A DNA stretch of 64,000 nt from Diphasiastrum complanatum. Taxonomy: Eukaryota; Streptophyta; Lycopodiopsida; Lycopodiales; Lycopodiaceae. Position 1 is the first letter of the stretch. Every line of letters begins with the position of its first letter. Below are positions 12,059 through 25,141 of the stretch, piece after piece. A program made the translations under genes and the position numbers. The stretch lies in NCBI GenBank assembly GCA_029204225.1, contig CM055095.1:58738865-58802864 (forward strand). Direction: 5' to 3'. The notes under the pieces were generated by a model. That model saw only the letters and a list, made by a program, of their open reading frames with translations. It searched no databases and was not told the DNA's origin.

Positions 12059-15000
12059 TGAAACAAGAGCTATAGATAGAAAAATATGTGTGTAATCATG
12101 TAGTGAGTGGGGATCATGATCGTGTGGCATTTAGCTTTTGGTCGACCATCTTATATAATATTTAAGTATTGTCTATGTATAAGGTCACTTTTTTGTATAG
12201 GATCCCATCACGAGCTTTAGATCAATCTCCCATTTTGTAATCTTGTAGTAGTGTTTATGTATAAAATCATGTTTTTATATATGATTTTATCATAGTCTTT
12301 AAACCAATCTTTCATTGTGAATATTGCCATAGCTTCATATAAAAAATATCATCTTTTAACGTATTTCATTCCACTATAAATATCCAATTAATGGACCCAT
12401 GACATAGTTCTTAGCTTGAATGCTAGGACCATAACATTAGTCCACAAAGTGATGTGCAACGACAACAATGCACTATGCCAACATTTCGTGTAATGTTTGA
12501 TATCAAGTCTAATCTAAGCTATTTGAAAACAAAGATAACATCCGCTAAAAATTCAATCATCAATAATACATACATGAAAATGAAAGAGATATGTACTTTT
12601 ACTAGGCATGCAATTCTAGCAAGTAAAATCTACAATCCTTTATTACCACTAAAATTTGTAACATTTATGGACAAATAAATTGAGTCACATACAAAAAGTT
12701 GGCAACCACTATAGAAACATTCCAAATATTGGAGTGCAACAAGCATCAAACGTAGTATGTACAACACCCAATACCCAAAATTGAAACAAAGGCATGATTT
12801 GATATTATACAAGCATGACTTCATGCTTAGGAGCACCACCACAAAATATGATAGGAAAGAGATTTGGGAAGTACTGGAAAGCTTCACAACCATTAATAAT
12901 GTTTTGAATAAAGCATGCATCCTACAATTCCCAAACTGGGGAATTGAGTTATATGTCCACATGGACGCCTCCAAAAAATAGCAACCATCCAATCTTAATA
13001 GATGTCTATCGCCTATAACAGCCAGAGATCTAGTATTGAACCCATACACAAGCATTTAAAGAATATAATCTGTAGCAAAATACCATCCACTAAATTAATT
13101 AAATTCTGCACAAGTAAAGACCATTTACTTTATGAGAATGTCTATGAGACTCAAATCTTCTCAATTCATTGGAGTAAAGAGAGTGAGATTTTTAACATAC
13201 TGATCTAAATTCTCAACTCATTCAATAGATCGAGAATTTCTCACCAATCTTAAGAATCATAATGGCATTTATTAAATATCCATTTATAATACATCAATGA
13301 TAAATTTTTAGATCCGTATGATTTGTCAATCATAATTCATTGAAATTCAAATCTGTACTTGATCATTAAAAGATACTGGAGTATATGTCCAACATAACAT
13401 AGGAAATATAAGAATCAATCTAAAATCATTCCCACCTGGAAAAAATTGGATTTTAAGAATATTCACCAAACGGGATTCTTAATATATAAAAAATGTGAGG
13501 TATTCAAGTTCTATATGTCACTGATAACTAAAGACATAAATCATACCAAAATGATGCTACTAACCATCTTCAACTATAGAAAAAACTTTAGATTACTATC
13601 TAGAACTAAAACTAGACACCCAAAGTTTTGCTAAATATAAATTCAGTTGTCATTTTTTGAATCATTAAGATTTGCTATCCAAATGAGCTCACTGGGATAC
13701 AATCACTAATGAACTGAGTCTATTCTTCGACTGAGGAATACTCTACACCATGAACATTGTATATCCTATGCAAGTAGTTCTTCTTTTATTGATGAATCCA
13801 AAGACTCATAAATCATGAGTCTTACAAGCCATATAAACTCAAAACAAACATTTTTTGGTGAAATCTCTTCACACTATTCGTTTAACCAATTAACTTCATC
13901 CAAGAGTAACCAAGCTACTCAAGTTAATTGCCAATGATTTAGAAATCTCAAATGTCCAAGTGTAGATCTTAATTTTACTAGTATAACACCAAATTTAGAT
14001 TCTTATCCAAATCATTTCTAAGTTAAGCAATAAATCTTTCACTAAAAAATTTGTTAACTCTGCAAGCATTTGTTATAAACAATACTTGATTATATGTCTA
14101 TGTTTACCGACTTGTTTAAGTGCACCAAATGAACCTAGTAACCAGAAATACATAGTAGATCCATACAAGAATATCGTGCACATATAAGAATCATCTCACT
14201 GTGACCCAGTACATAAACACATATCCTTATCTGGCAAATTCCTCCAAAATCTGCATATGTTACTCACATATCTCATTGAGAATCTTATAACTGAGCTACC
14301 ATAGAACTCTATTCCTCATGAGTAAATAACATATCTGGAAAATCTCTTAGACAAAAACATGTCCACTCTCATGAGTTTCCAACCCAACTTACCTCTTACA
14401 ACATAATTTTTTCTACTCAATCAACCCCTCCCTGATCCTAGTACTCAAACTAAGATTAGTCTCACTATGACCCAATACATAAACACATATCCTTATCCGG
14501 CAGATTCCTCTAAAATCCGCATATGTTACTCGCATATCTCATTAAGAATCTTATAACTAAGCTACCATAGAAATCTATTCCTCATGAGTATATAACATAT
14601 CTGGGAAATCTCTAAGACGAAAACATGTCCACTCTCATGAGTTTCCAACCCAACCTACCTCTTACAACATAATTTTTTCTACTTAATCAACCCCTCCATG
14701 ATCCTAGTACTCAAACTAAGATTAGGTTGATCTAATGTAGACATTCCATACTCAACATTATGATCAAATTTACTTCTATTACAACCAAAATGAAATTAGT
14801 AACTCCTGATCTTACCCTTTACTAATAAATATTGATTTCAAATTTCAAACCACATCTAGTTCCAGATTGTTCCACACAAACCCTAGAGAGATCCTCTTAT
14901 TTGAAAAGTTTCAATTATGTATCTTACTCTAGATTTATCCGAAAATACTTTTAGATAATCACAATTCTATGCATCAACTAGTTCTCATCCCAAAACTATG

Positions 15001-17640
15001 CAACCAATAGATCATTTGATAGAATTTATCCCATCACTTCACCCTTCCTTTTAAATAAATGCTAATTTTTGTAAAAGTTAACTGGAAAGATGATATATGA
15101 AAATATCTAAATCCATGAAAAGTCAGCAATAAGTGTCTTCCACCAAAAGGATTCACTCTATTACAACTAGGAACTTTTCTTCAAACATTTTCAATTTGAG
15201 TGATAGTAACTATCATTTGTCTGAAATCCTTTTATGCAAAAGAGATAACCTGGGTTCAAAAAAGTGAAACACAATCATCCTCGAATTTACTAGAATTCCA
15301 AGCCTTATTCATACATGTACCAATTTACATGATGATAATAGTCCTTCAAAATAAATAACTTCAAGCTGGTAGGAATCATATGAAGTTAATTTGATGTCTA
15401 GTAATCAAGAAATTCCAAAGAAGTAAGGGTTCTAAAAGTGCTAGAAATAGTTTTAAGGGTTTTCGATTTTGTAAATGATGAGCTACCCACTTGGGATCTA
15501 GATTAAACCTCATAATTTCATAAAACACCACATAAATTTTGATCAAAGGTTTTAAATCAACCTTTGACAATTATTGAAGCCGACCATTGTCAATCAGATC
15601 CTTATGGTCCTAGAACCTCCCCTTTGGAATTACTGATGTCCCATACCACCATCTTTTTCTCCAAAAAGTTTCTTAACCCCTCAATCTAACTTTTCTAGAA
15701 ATCCACTGATCCATCTAGTTGTCCTACAGTCCATATAGGAAATTATTTTTCCTACAAAGAATTGGAGAATCCAATTATTTGAATGGCTAGCATGTCTTTC
15801 AGATGGATGTACCAGATCCATGCATGACTTTGTGATTTAAGTAGAAGAATCAACGTGGTTCAACATCACACTATCAACCCTTCCAGTTTAGTGATAAGCT
15901 TTGAATCCCTACCAATCCAAGAGCATTAGCTCTAGGGATAAGCGTCTGTCATACTAATAGGTCCAATGTGATCCATGTATCGAAATTATACTTCTATCAT
16001 CACAAGTTACATCCAAAACCTATGGATAATCACATGGTTACAAAGATATCAGTTATGAATTCAACTAAATGATTTCTATTCAAAAAATTAATATCCAATA
16101 TTAAGCATTTATTCCCAAGGATATCTAAAAAATCCTAACTACAAAATACATTCACAAAGCACACTTACTACTCTTGATGTCCACTCTACTCCCCTTAGGA
16201 TTTTCAGTCTTCTAAAAATCTCATTCAACTAAGGCACTAAGAAGATGTAGAGACAAATACTAAATGCAGAAGTGAATTACCATAGGAAAAATTTTGAAAA
16301 AATTCATTTCCATGAACAAATTATCCTACATATACACAAAAATCATCCTCATAGATGTATAACAACACTAATATGACCTTTTGCATATATTCCACCGTAG
16401 GACAAAACATGAAATGAATTCGTTTTTTTTCAACTTTGAACAATTCATATCACTTATTTAGTTTTTCAATCAAAAAAATTGGACAAGTTTTTCCTTTTTA
16501 TTGATCGGCTTGGCATTACTCTGTCAATGCTAACAAACTGGCCAACTGTCGAAAACTCAAAATATGAAATTACATGAGTGGGAATCCCTCAAATTGGATA
16601 TCAGTAACTCTTAAACCATATCCAACAAAATTCCTTTGCTTGGATAAAGAGTCCAATCACCATTCATTTTGTCTGGCCATTTTATATTATCCAAAAAATT
16701 GACGAGTATCTTCCACAAGCTTTTGCTTGACCAATTTCTAATGATCATATTCACTTAAAAATGCATCAGGCAAAATAACCAATTTCTAAGTCTGACCAAA
16801 TTTAAAATTCAATAGAAAAAAAGAAAAGAAATCAGTTTTAACTCTATATCTAGGAGTACTCCCCTCCAAAAGTTAAAATGGCGTTACAATATCAAACTAT
16901 CGCCAACTGTCGCCAAATTGCATGTACTAGAGTACAATGGTATTTGCAATTTTCGTAGGCAATTTAAAATTATCTATAACCAAAAAATACTTTAGCTTTG
17001 ATAAAAACATTGTGACCAAATCTAATTGAACAAAAAACTTAGTATGGTCAATTCATTGATCTAAATTATTTCATAGATAACGAGAAAGATGAAATTTCAG
17101 ATTTTCTTAAAAAAATTTATTCTTAACATATTTTACATAACTCAAAATTTTTGACGAAAATATTGTTAGTACAGAAGGTAATTGAAATAAAAAAATTGAT
17201 ATATTGTTTGATTCTTGATGTCACTAATCCAATGTCATACCAACATACAAAGCACACTACATCAGTCATAGAACGTCATTATAGAATTTTTTTACATAAA
17301 ACTCAATCACCTAGAATCCACTAGCCATTCTCACTGCTCTATGACAGAATTGTCAGAGTACATGCGTATAACCACTCAAAACAACTGTAGACCTACCATG
17401 CATGTCAAAATTACTATTAGACTCTCCATGCAACTAATTTCCACAAGCACAGTACACTAAAATTGGAGAAAATCTGAGGTGGATGTCTGATCTGGCAACT
17501 CGACAAAGATTTCCAAAACTGTATGTACAAAAAATGACTCAAAAACCGTCTTTTTCCAAAAAAGAAAAATCAATGAAGTAGTGAAAAACAAAAAATTGTA
17601 AAACAACAAAAGTAAAATTAACAAGGTGCTGGATTAGACT
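12059..17640. other. About 5.6 kb AT-rich, no gene recognised
   Basis: I see no ORF longer than about 140 codons, no domain match and no LTR termini. Scattered short ORFs on both strands have no protein-like composition. The tandem duplication at 14195-14724 is the only clear structure. On the minus strand this lies downstream of the integrase at 17.65 kb, so part may be the 3' non-coding region of that retroelement. Confidence 0.5.
14195..14724. repeat. Tandem duplication, 266-bp period, two copies
   Basis: Copy 1 (14195-14458) and copy 2 (14461-14724) are near-identical from CTCACT(G/A)TGACCCA through ACTCAAACTAAGATTA. They differ by scattered, mostly transition-like substitutions. Confidence 0.9.
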
Positions 17641-17649
17641 GGTTGAACT

Positions 17650-18640
17650 GGCTGCCAAAACTTGCGTAGTAGACTGCCATTCACCGGAGTATCAAATTGT
17701 TTTCCATCCAAGTGTTCTAAAATAACTGCTCCATAGTTTAGTATCTCTTTACGGTCCTTCACCTGTAAACTTTAATTTGCCTTTGATCAGTTTCGTTTTG
17801 TACATCAGTGTTAGATCTCCTTCCTTCAAATATTTTTTGTGTAATCGACGATCATGCGATGTCTTACGACGAGCTTTCTCTGCTACTAATGCATGAATTG
17901 CCATCAATCTGGTCTCACAAAGTTTTTGTAAAGCCTCATGACGCATTCGTAAGGATTTTGCATCATCCAACCGTTCCATTGCCGCTATGCGTAAAGATGG
18001 TATAAAAAATTCAATCGACATCACTGCATCTTGAGCTGGAATGGTGTTTGATTCACACTACCTTTGTAAGTTGTTCTGAATGCCCATAATGCTGCATGCA
18101 ACTTACGTTCACAATCAGAGCGACTTGCTTCCATCGTTTTTGTCTAGAGAATCTTATTGGAAGATTCAACTTGGCCATTATCCCCTCGGATAATATGGTG
18201 TACTCGATAGGACATCCAAACCTAACAATAATGTGTTCATAAAGGAACTTAGCCGTAGATTTCGCATCTACAACTCGAACTGCTTTCACTTCGACCCACT
18301 TGGTCATATAATCAGTTGCAACGATGATGTAACGGGCTTGAGATCCTCTTGCCGTAGGATGGAATAGGACCAACATAGTCAAGGCCCCATTTCTCGAATG
18401 GTGCTTGCGATAAAACATGATGCAAAGGTTCATAATTTTGCTTTGTAGGACGTCGTGCACGTTGACAAACATCACATGACTGAATATAATTTTATGTATC
18501 TTTATGAAGTGTAGGCCACCAACATCCTGATTGCAAAAGTTTTCGAACAATGATATCTGTTGAAAAATGTCCTCCGCCGATTCCATCATGGAAAAACATG
18601 ATAAGTCCAGGTACTTCATGCGACAAAACACATCATCTCA
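17650..18640 (-). pseudogene. Ty3/gypsy integrase, 3' part of pol (Tat/Athila-like)
   Basis: Reading leftward from about 18630, fragments of the zinc-finger region and the core (ARYIIVATDYMTKWVEVKAV, HIIVRFGCPIEY) are visible in 18631-18053, with frameshifts around the core. The post-core region is in 18024-17749 (LQKLCETRLMAIHALVAEKA, then KFTGEGP) and continues toward 17650 as a terminal module. It is broken and not expected to be functional. It belongs with the RNase H, RT and protease pieces to its right, in the canonical Ty3 order. Confidence 0.85.
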
Positions 18641-18749
18641 AATATCATCCATTCCTCGGCGATACAATTGTCCCGCAATCAATTGATAAAATTGTGCCTT
18701 AAGAATCAATTGCATGTTTTGTACTTTTGTCAAGGAGACTTGGCCTAGC

Positions 18750-19260
18750 ATCAAATATTCAACAATATCGGCTACCTACTCAGGTACTGCTTCAACACAG
18801 AACAACGCAGCATCTGGTAGTCATCATCCACTTCAATATTAACTGGTGCTGATTCGATTCTAGATACATGGTCGACTAGATAATGTTGTTTACCTTTTTG
18901 AACCACAACTCGAAAATCAAATTCTGTCAATAAACGTAGCCATCTTGCAATACGTCTCGTATTACATGTCTTGTTCGTTAAATAAAGTAACGGCTGGTGA
19001 TCAGTATAAAATGCAAAATGCGTTGTGAGTAAATAATGTCAAAAAAATTTTACGGAAAAAACCATGGCTAACGCTTCTTGTTCTATTGTTGAATAATTCT
19101 TCTCCGGATCTATAAGCTGTCTACTTGCAAATATGATGGGATAATCTTTCTTGTATTCACCTGGCTGCGTCAAAACTGATCCAATTGCATATTGTAATGC
19201 ATCAGTATGAACATGAAACTCAATTTGGACTCAATTGTCCAATTGTAGCATTGGTGCAGA
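18750..19260 (-). pseudogene. Ty3/gypsy RNase H fragment
   Basis: Conceptual translation shows FHVHTDALQYAIGSVLTQPG (first catalytic Asp in the TDA block), FASRQLIDPEKNYSTIEQEA (the YSTIEKE-like block with catalytic Glu), then FYTDHQPLLYLTNK and RIARWLRLLTEFDF. An in-frame stop interrupts the segment after VKFF. Domain order and spacing match plant Ty3 elements. Confidence 0.8.
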
Positions 19261-19300
19261 AGCTAAAGTTTTCTTCAATTTTTCAAATGATTCCAACGTC

Positions 19301-20182
19301 TCAATTGTCCAAATTGGTACAATAGTTAGCTTGTATATAGGTCTTGCTAAATCCGCAAAGAATAAAATAAATATTCGATAGTAATTGGCATGACCCATAA
19401 ACACATAAACTCCTAGAATTGTTCTTGACGGAAGTAACTCGACGATGACTTTGATTTTGGACTAATTTGTAGCAATGCCATGTCTTGATATCACATGTCC
19501 GAGGACAACTCCATGAGTAACCCAAATTTGAAGAAAATGTATTTGCGACGCCACTATGGACTCCGAGATCATCCAACTAGATTTCAAGAAATTTCTGCAA
19601 GTAGTCTTTGAAGGCGAACTGCGTGACTCTTTGAAATGAACTAGGTGTATTACGAAGTCCAAACAACATAACTTTATAAGCATAAGTTTCCCATTCTGTT
19701 GCAAAAGTTGTTTTATGACGATCCGCAGGTGCGATCTTGACTTGATCGTATCCACTAAATTCATCCAAAAAACTATAGGCTTCCGCTCCAGCAAGACGGT
19801 CCATTATGCTTTCAGTAAAAGGTAATGGAAAGTGATCCTTTCGCATCACTTTGTTCAAAGCTTTGAGATTCACACAAATTCGTAGCTTCTCACTCTCCTT
19901 AGGAACAACAACAATTGGAGAAATCCATTCGATATGCTCAATTTTGTAAATAAAGTCAGATTCAAGTAACCTTTGTAGTTATTTCTTTATAAGTTCAGTA
20001 ATGTTTGGATTGCAGCGATAAAATCTTGTGACCTTTGGAACTACATCAGGTATCAAAAGAATTGTATGCTCAATAACCGATGTAGGAATCCCTTTTAGAT
20101 CCTTGTATGTCCAGGCAAAACAATCTTGATACTTGATCAATAAATTCCTTAACGCTTGAAATTGTTCAAAAGTAAGTTGCAC
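19301..20182 (-). pseudogene. Ty3/gypsy reverse transcriptase fragment
   Basis: The N-terminal part (YQDCFAWTYKDLKGIP) is at 20182-19979. The middle includes MNLKALNKVMRKDHFPLPF and MDRLAGAEAYSFLDEFSGYD (19873-19577), where the usual FLDGYSGY Gly is changed. The palm continues in another frame. Several frame changes separate the blocks. It is the same element as the protease at 21.2-21.6 kb and the RNase H and integrase to the left. Confidence 0.85.
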
Positions 20183-21160
20183 TCCAACTTGAACAATTTT
20201 TTTGGGTTCTCTTGGTTCACAAGATTAATTAGCTGAGTCATAGCTGGTCCATCGTAAACATCTTTCGTTTCTGGTTCTTTCTCTTCTGGTTCACGATGAG
20301 CTTTTAATAACATAATCACAACATCATCCAAAGCATAGTGTTTGGAATGCTCGGGCATATCATGCTGGACTTCTTCTGATTGTTCCTTTTTATAAGGATT
20401 GATCTTGGATTTTCGTTTAGCTTTATTGGCAAGAATGGATATTGGAAGTGATGACTTTCTAGAAGATGTGCTCTTCTCTGAAGGTGACAACTTCCTTGAT
20501 GGTGATTTCTTGCGAGAACTCTGGCTTGAAGAATCATCCTTGATTTTTCCTTTTTCTTTATCCAATAAAGATGGTACATTCTTAGAATCAGCTTTTCGAA
20601 ATGATTTGTCCCATTTCAGGTTCGTATTATAATGTTGCTTAGCTTGTCTTTTCGTCATTGGTCCTACAACTTTTTATTCCTTCAATACAACTGCTTTTGA
20701 CGGTTTTATTGTTGGTTCATCAGGAATATCTAGAACTCCAAATCTCGTAGGATCCATGTGATTGAAAACATGCTCATTTGTAAGCTTTGCATCTTCATTA
20801 TAAGTCAATGTGTGACTAACATGAATTAGTTCAGATCTGGTATTGGATCTGTTGATATCCAAGCTACGTTCATCATATTCAATGGAAAAGTGATCTGCGT
20901 ATCCAAAGTTCTATCTGGTAAAGGAATATTGCTCAATTCAGATTGATTATCTCATTGACACATAGCCTACTGTACAATCCACTGTTGCAAGAGCTTGGTT
21001 CCAATTGACAGTATCAGTTTGAGAGTCATAGTGAGCTCCCAGACTCTTCACTTGTCGATCACATGTATGATCCGTTGTTGATGAATCATCATCTCCTTTT
21101 TGGAGTACTGGCTTGATAGTCCAAGTGATTGGATCAACTTTGACTACATGCTCACGATTC
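20183..21160 (-). pseudogene. Ty3/gypsy protease-RT linker region
   Basis: A frame (20658-20149) rich in Lys, Ser and Glu (SSRKKSPSRKLSPSEKSTSS) precedes RT, with further fragments up to 20862. Low-complexity charged linkers between protease and RT are common in Tat/Athila-like polyproteins and match the acidic linker of the fragment at 7.0-7.7 kb. No catalytic motif is seen here. Confidence 0.5.
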
Positions 21161-21660
21161 TCGAAAGTAATTTCTCGGTGCCCCAGTTATGAATTACTTG
21201 CGCAACTCATAACCATGGACAACCCAATATACATTTGGTGCATTCGGTAAGTCCATTACTATAAAAGTAATGACAAACTGCACTCCAACAATTTTGACAG
21301 ATATATCTTCAACCATCCCTTTAGGATGGACTGTCGTTTGTTGATCAGCTAGTTTTATGGCAAAAGTGGCAGGCTTCATTTTGGTAAGGCCCCATTTTGC
21401 ACATAGCTTTGTTGAAATCAGGTTAACTCCAGAACCTCCATCTAATATGGCTACTTCTTTACCAAACTGTCTATGTTGTATCGGCAGGGTGATGTTTCGT
21501 TGCTCACTTTCTCAAGCTGCTCCAACATTGAGTACTTCATTTGTTTCTTCAAACCCAGCACATAAAACTGGCATCTGACGAACTGTTGGTTCGATCTGAG
21601 TTAATCTTTCTGCTAATACATCTTTTGCTTTCAGCACCAGCTTAAGCCCAGTGTAATATC
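21161..21660 (-). pseudogene. Retropepsin of Tat/Athila-like element
   Basis: Reading leftward, VAILDGGSGVNLIS (active-site Asp codon in 21434-21442, with DGG in place of DTG/DSG) is followed by MKPATFAIKLADQQTTVHPK, GMVEDISVKIVGV and FIVMDLPN, the flap and C-terminal strands of an aspartic protease. A stop codon lies just upstream of the active site (after NVGAA). DGGSGVN is the form seen in many plant Tat/Athila-type proteases, so the substitution may be ancestral rather than damage. Confidence 0.75.
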
Positions 21661-23310
21661 CATGGTTGTTTCAACAAACTCTATGTTCAAGATATCTCTA
21701 TTCTAATTCACAAGTACAGAAATTGTGCCCCTCACTAACATTATATACTCGTGTCTAAGCATCACTATTTACTTGCACACTAGTACACTCACTATTGGCA
21801 ATCCACTGACTTCGGTTAAACCAATACAAATGCATGCTTGGGCATTGAAATATCTTTGACCATTATCGCAACTTGAGTGTACACCATCCATCAGGCATTG
21901 CCATGCAAATTGAATGTCTTTGCTGATCATTGGCCTTGGTTGCTTTGTGCGAGGGACCGCTCACCTCTAGGGCATTATTTCATTTTCTGAATAAATTTCT
22001 CTCCATTCTTGCTTGCAAAGTTCTCAACCACTACAATGTGTGTTGGAATTATTGGTTCATAAATCGTAACAATGAACCTTCCTTTTATTGTTATGTTGAA
22101 GTTTTTTGAATTGATAATTGAGGCTAAATTTGTGCAATATTCTCAATTTTGTTCATCAAGCAAATTAAACAATATCAACAAAGTTTTGGTATCAAATCTT
22201 CTTGCACTTGAGTATTTAGGTTGCCATTGTGTCATGATTCTCGAACAAATCTCCAAGATATCTACTATAACCATGCAGGTACTACAGAACAATCAATTTC
22301 AATCACCTTCGACACATGATCATGCATTTGACATTTTGTTGTTTTTACTAATATGGCATGTAGCATTGAGATTAACTCTAAGCATCTAGCTGAAACTGAT
22401 GATTTTTATTTGTCATGCAAAAATATGAGCACAACTTTAACAAATAAATTGATTTTTATCTGACCTCTTAACTGGAAACTGTTGTGTATTGTGCATTGAC
22501 AGCCATTGGCTCTACCTGAATGTAACTTTGGATCATGGAGGTTGGAATCATTTTTGGCTTTTAAAGTACTGTTAAGCTACTATAATTCAAGTTCCTTCAG
22601 CTCTTTTCGTTGATATTAATGCTAAATCATTATCAATCAAACAACTAGAAAGATGGATTACAGTATTCATGAGAAAATCAGATAGGAGATCCAAAAATTT
22701 TAACAGCAAATTTTCTCCTGTTTTTCAGTCTAGCTTACAAGAGTCAGCACTGTCGACTGACATACATGTCAGCAATTGGATCATATGCAAAACCCCAAAA
22801 TATGGATTGATTTGCTACTCTCAGTGTAAGGAAGCCAATCATCTGGACCACATAATTTTTGAGAATATCTAGACCTAAGAGAATTACAAAAGGTCGTGTC
22901 AATCACTCCAAGTAGATGGTGATCCTGTTACTTGATGACTGTACTGAAACGTAACAAAACTGCAACTCCTACAAGAGACTGACAATAGAAGTTGCAATGC
23001 AGACAATGAACATACTATGTTGGCAGAATAGTCCTGGGTATCTGCACGGTCAGCCTTATGCTGCTTATTTGAAGCATCCTGACAACTGCATCAGATGCTA
23101 TCATTGAAGATCTGATCAACGTATAAAAATGGGCACTAAGATGGTCAACCATCAGAGAGTCCAGCAGAGATCTACTCAACATAACATCCGTACCTACAAT
23201 CCAAAACTTTATCCATGTCCTGCACAAGTTGTAATGAGGTAACTTCATCCTCTTACAAAGGTAGAGTATTCATCATCGCAAAGCTCGGGATGCACAGATT
23301 GCTCTTTGGT
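21661..23310. other. PPR4 3' flank / UTR, no other gene
   Basis: I recognise no domain. Sequence immediately left of 23311 is the 3' untranslated side of the minus-strand PPR gene; its polyadenylation site cannot be placed confidently. An ORF at 22072-22389 (+) has no protein-like features. Confidence 0.5.
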
Positions 23311-23733
23311 CTAATCATCAGAACTGCCGCTGTGTCTTGTTTCAACTGTAGCAGCCCAATCAGGAGGGTAGATTCTTTGAACTAGTTCGGTAAGTTCACC
23401 AGAACTTCCTTCAGCTTTGTATAAGTATCTCTGAAAATGTGTAGCTGTAGCAAGATCTACAGACAGTCCCTGGTCAATCATTTCAGAAACAATGCTTTTG
23501 ATTCCCGCATGGACTGTCTCTCTTGCCACAGCTGCCCTAGAGAGTAAAGATGTCATCAAGCAGTGATAGATAGCTTTATCGGGCTTCAAACCTGCTTCTT
23601 TCATTTCATGATAGCAGGCCAGAGCTTTTTCTGGATAAGAAGCTGAAGCCCATCCATGAACAAGGGTCGTATAAGTTTTGATATTTGGTTCAACACCAGT
23701 TCTCTTCATGTCAGCAACAGTCTCCATAGCTTT
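23311..23733 (-). CDS. PPR4: Last coding exon of PPR4-like gene
   Basis: The acceptor TTTTTCATGCAG ends at 23734, and the exon opens in phase 0 with KAMETVADMKRTGVEPN. It encodes 140 residues to a stop at 23311. The content is the second half of one PPR motif, a full PPR (IKTYTTLVHGWASASYPEKA through GLKPD), and a degenerate C-terminal repeat (YHCLMTSLLSRAAV, MIDQGLSVD). The ending is the characteristic GELTELVQRIYPPDW block. This C-terminus is recognisably that of PPR4, whose family members carry an N-terminal RRM plus PPRs and assist trans-splicing of the chloroplast rps12 first intron. The RRM and most PPRs lie beyond the window. Orthology rests on my reading of the C-terminal motifs, not a search. 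The frame is intact. Confidence 0.85.
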   Translation of the reverse strand, partial: KAMETVADMKRTGVEPNIKTYTTLVHGWASASYPEKALACYHEMKEAGLKPDKAIYHCLMTSLLSRAAVARETVHAGIKSIVSEMIDQGLSVDLATATHFQRYLYKAEGSSGELTELVQRIYPPDWAATVETRHSGSSDD

Positions 23734-23739
23734 CTGCAT

Positions 23740-24610
23740 GAAAAATTGTCTAAAGAATGACTATGGATGTACAAGATCTAATCTAAAGTTCAAACAAAGT
23801 GCCAAAAGATGACAAGATCGACTCCTTAGAATAATGATGGACCTTTGGACAGGAAACAAAATGGACCATATACTATTGAAATGGTTAATAGAAGCCCCAA
23901 ATATGGAGTGACCGGACTATACATGGACAGCAACCAAATGCAATTAATTGTAAACCAAAGAAATCTCCAAAGTAATGATGGTGGACAGCAACAAAATTGT
24001 GTGACTAAAAATTTAAAAAAACGATGTAAAGTAGCTTTGAATACTAATGACGTGATAGTATAACAACCACCAACAATAGAGTGGACATGTTGGTGAAGTA
24101 TGTATTCAAAACCTATCAATATCACATGAAAATAGATATGGGGAAGAAACATTTTTTTAACTATTCAGTAAAAGCACATGACAGAAACAGCACTCAGAAT
24201 TAGCATGAATGTGACCCAAGCAAGTGCAGAAGATAACAAAACATGAGCTGAATTTTGTAAAGCCAACGACTTTAAGAAGACCACAAAAGTAAAGTAAGCA
24301 AATGAAGAAAATCACAAAACCATAGTTGCCCGTTCCAGAACGCAATCCGTTCCGGAACTGGACCAATTTTTTTTTAAAGAAAGTATTTTTCTAGCACAAA
24401 AAAAGCAATACTGATTCTCAATTCTTGTTCCCATGCAAAAGAATAATGTTCCTGTTTCAGACTTCTGCATATGAATTTCGCTGATCTTCATGCATCTTAC
24501 TAGTATTACTTGATTTATAGAGTGATGTCATGGTGATTACATGACCTAATTAGGTCAAAACCTTCCTCTTCATTTGATTCACTTAGCGAGAGGATAGTGG
24601 TCGAAGTCAT
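23740..24610. other. Intronic sequence, no gene
   Basis: Only short ORFs without domains are present. The palindrome-like CCGTTCCAGAACG / CCGTTCCGGAAC pair at about 24329-24358 resembles the element end at 61.2 kb. Confidence 0.4.
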
Positions 24611-24616
24611 CTAATA

Positions 24617-24735
24617 TAGTTTGTTTTTTTGTGCAACACGCGCCTGGTTTGTGAAACACAAGCTCTGTATTTTTTAAATGCAATGTAATGTATGTGTTTA
24701 TGAAATGTTATGTTTTATCTCAATTATGGTGGGCA
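24617..24735. mobile_element. Diverged relic of the hAT A/B family
   Basis: TTTTTTTGTGCAACACGCGCCTGGT and the following AATGTATGTGTTTATGAAATG-like text match, with substitutions, the segment just inside the CTAGAT junction of hAT copies A (about 37540-37640) and B (about 53176-53270). It is a short, older fragment of the same family. Confidence 0.6.
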
Positions 24736-25047
24736 TGGGCATGTGAAATCTGTCAGAAACCAGGAGGGAAAAAGGGAGCGATTACTTTTTTTCTTTGGTT
24801 GGCTTCCATGACTAAGTAAAAAACAAGATTGAAATACAGTAGTAGCTTGTCTGGCAGCTTCGGAACACAAAATCGTTCTTTTCTTTTTCAATCCTTGCTA
24901 CAATTTTGTCCTATACTTAAATTGAAGCTATCTCGTTAAACCCTGGGATGCACACCAGAACTTTGCATCAACAAATTCAGGCTCCATCCCATCAAAATGT
25001 CGTGTAATGGTGTCCCATGCTATTTTGGGCATTGACACGCTTCAACC

Positions 25048-25110
25048 CCAACCGCTCAAGACCACAAGTTTCTGGGAGACCTGAATGCTCACTACAGTAC
25101 GTCCCTTCTT
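25048..25110. repeat. Dispersed copy of the 43.8-kb tandem-repeat monomer
   Basis: CGCTCAAGACCACAAGTTTC, TGGGAGA and TGAATGCTCAC occur here once in the same order as in the monomers at 43.8-44.3 kb. Confidence 0.6.
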
Positions 25111-25141
25111 TTCAACCTTACCAAAGGTAGTGTCCTTCGTG

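Noticed and set aside
22072-22389. 105-codon + ORF near the PPR4 3' end
   Set aside because: AT-driven composition without a recognisable domain or neighbouring exons.
23015-23248. 77-codon minus ORF just downstream of the PPR4 stop
   Set aside because: It lies in the expected 3' untranslated region, and there is no evidence for a separate gene.
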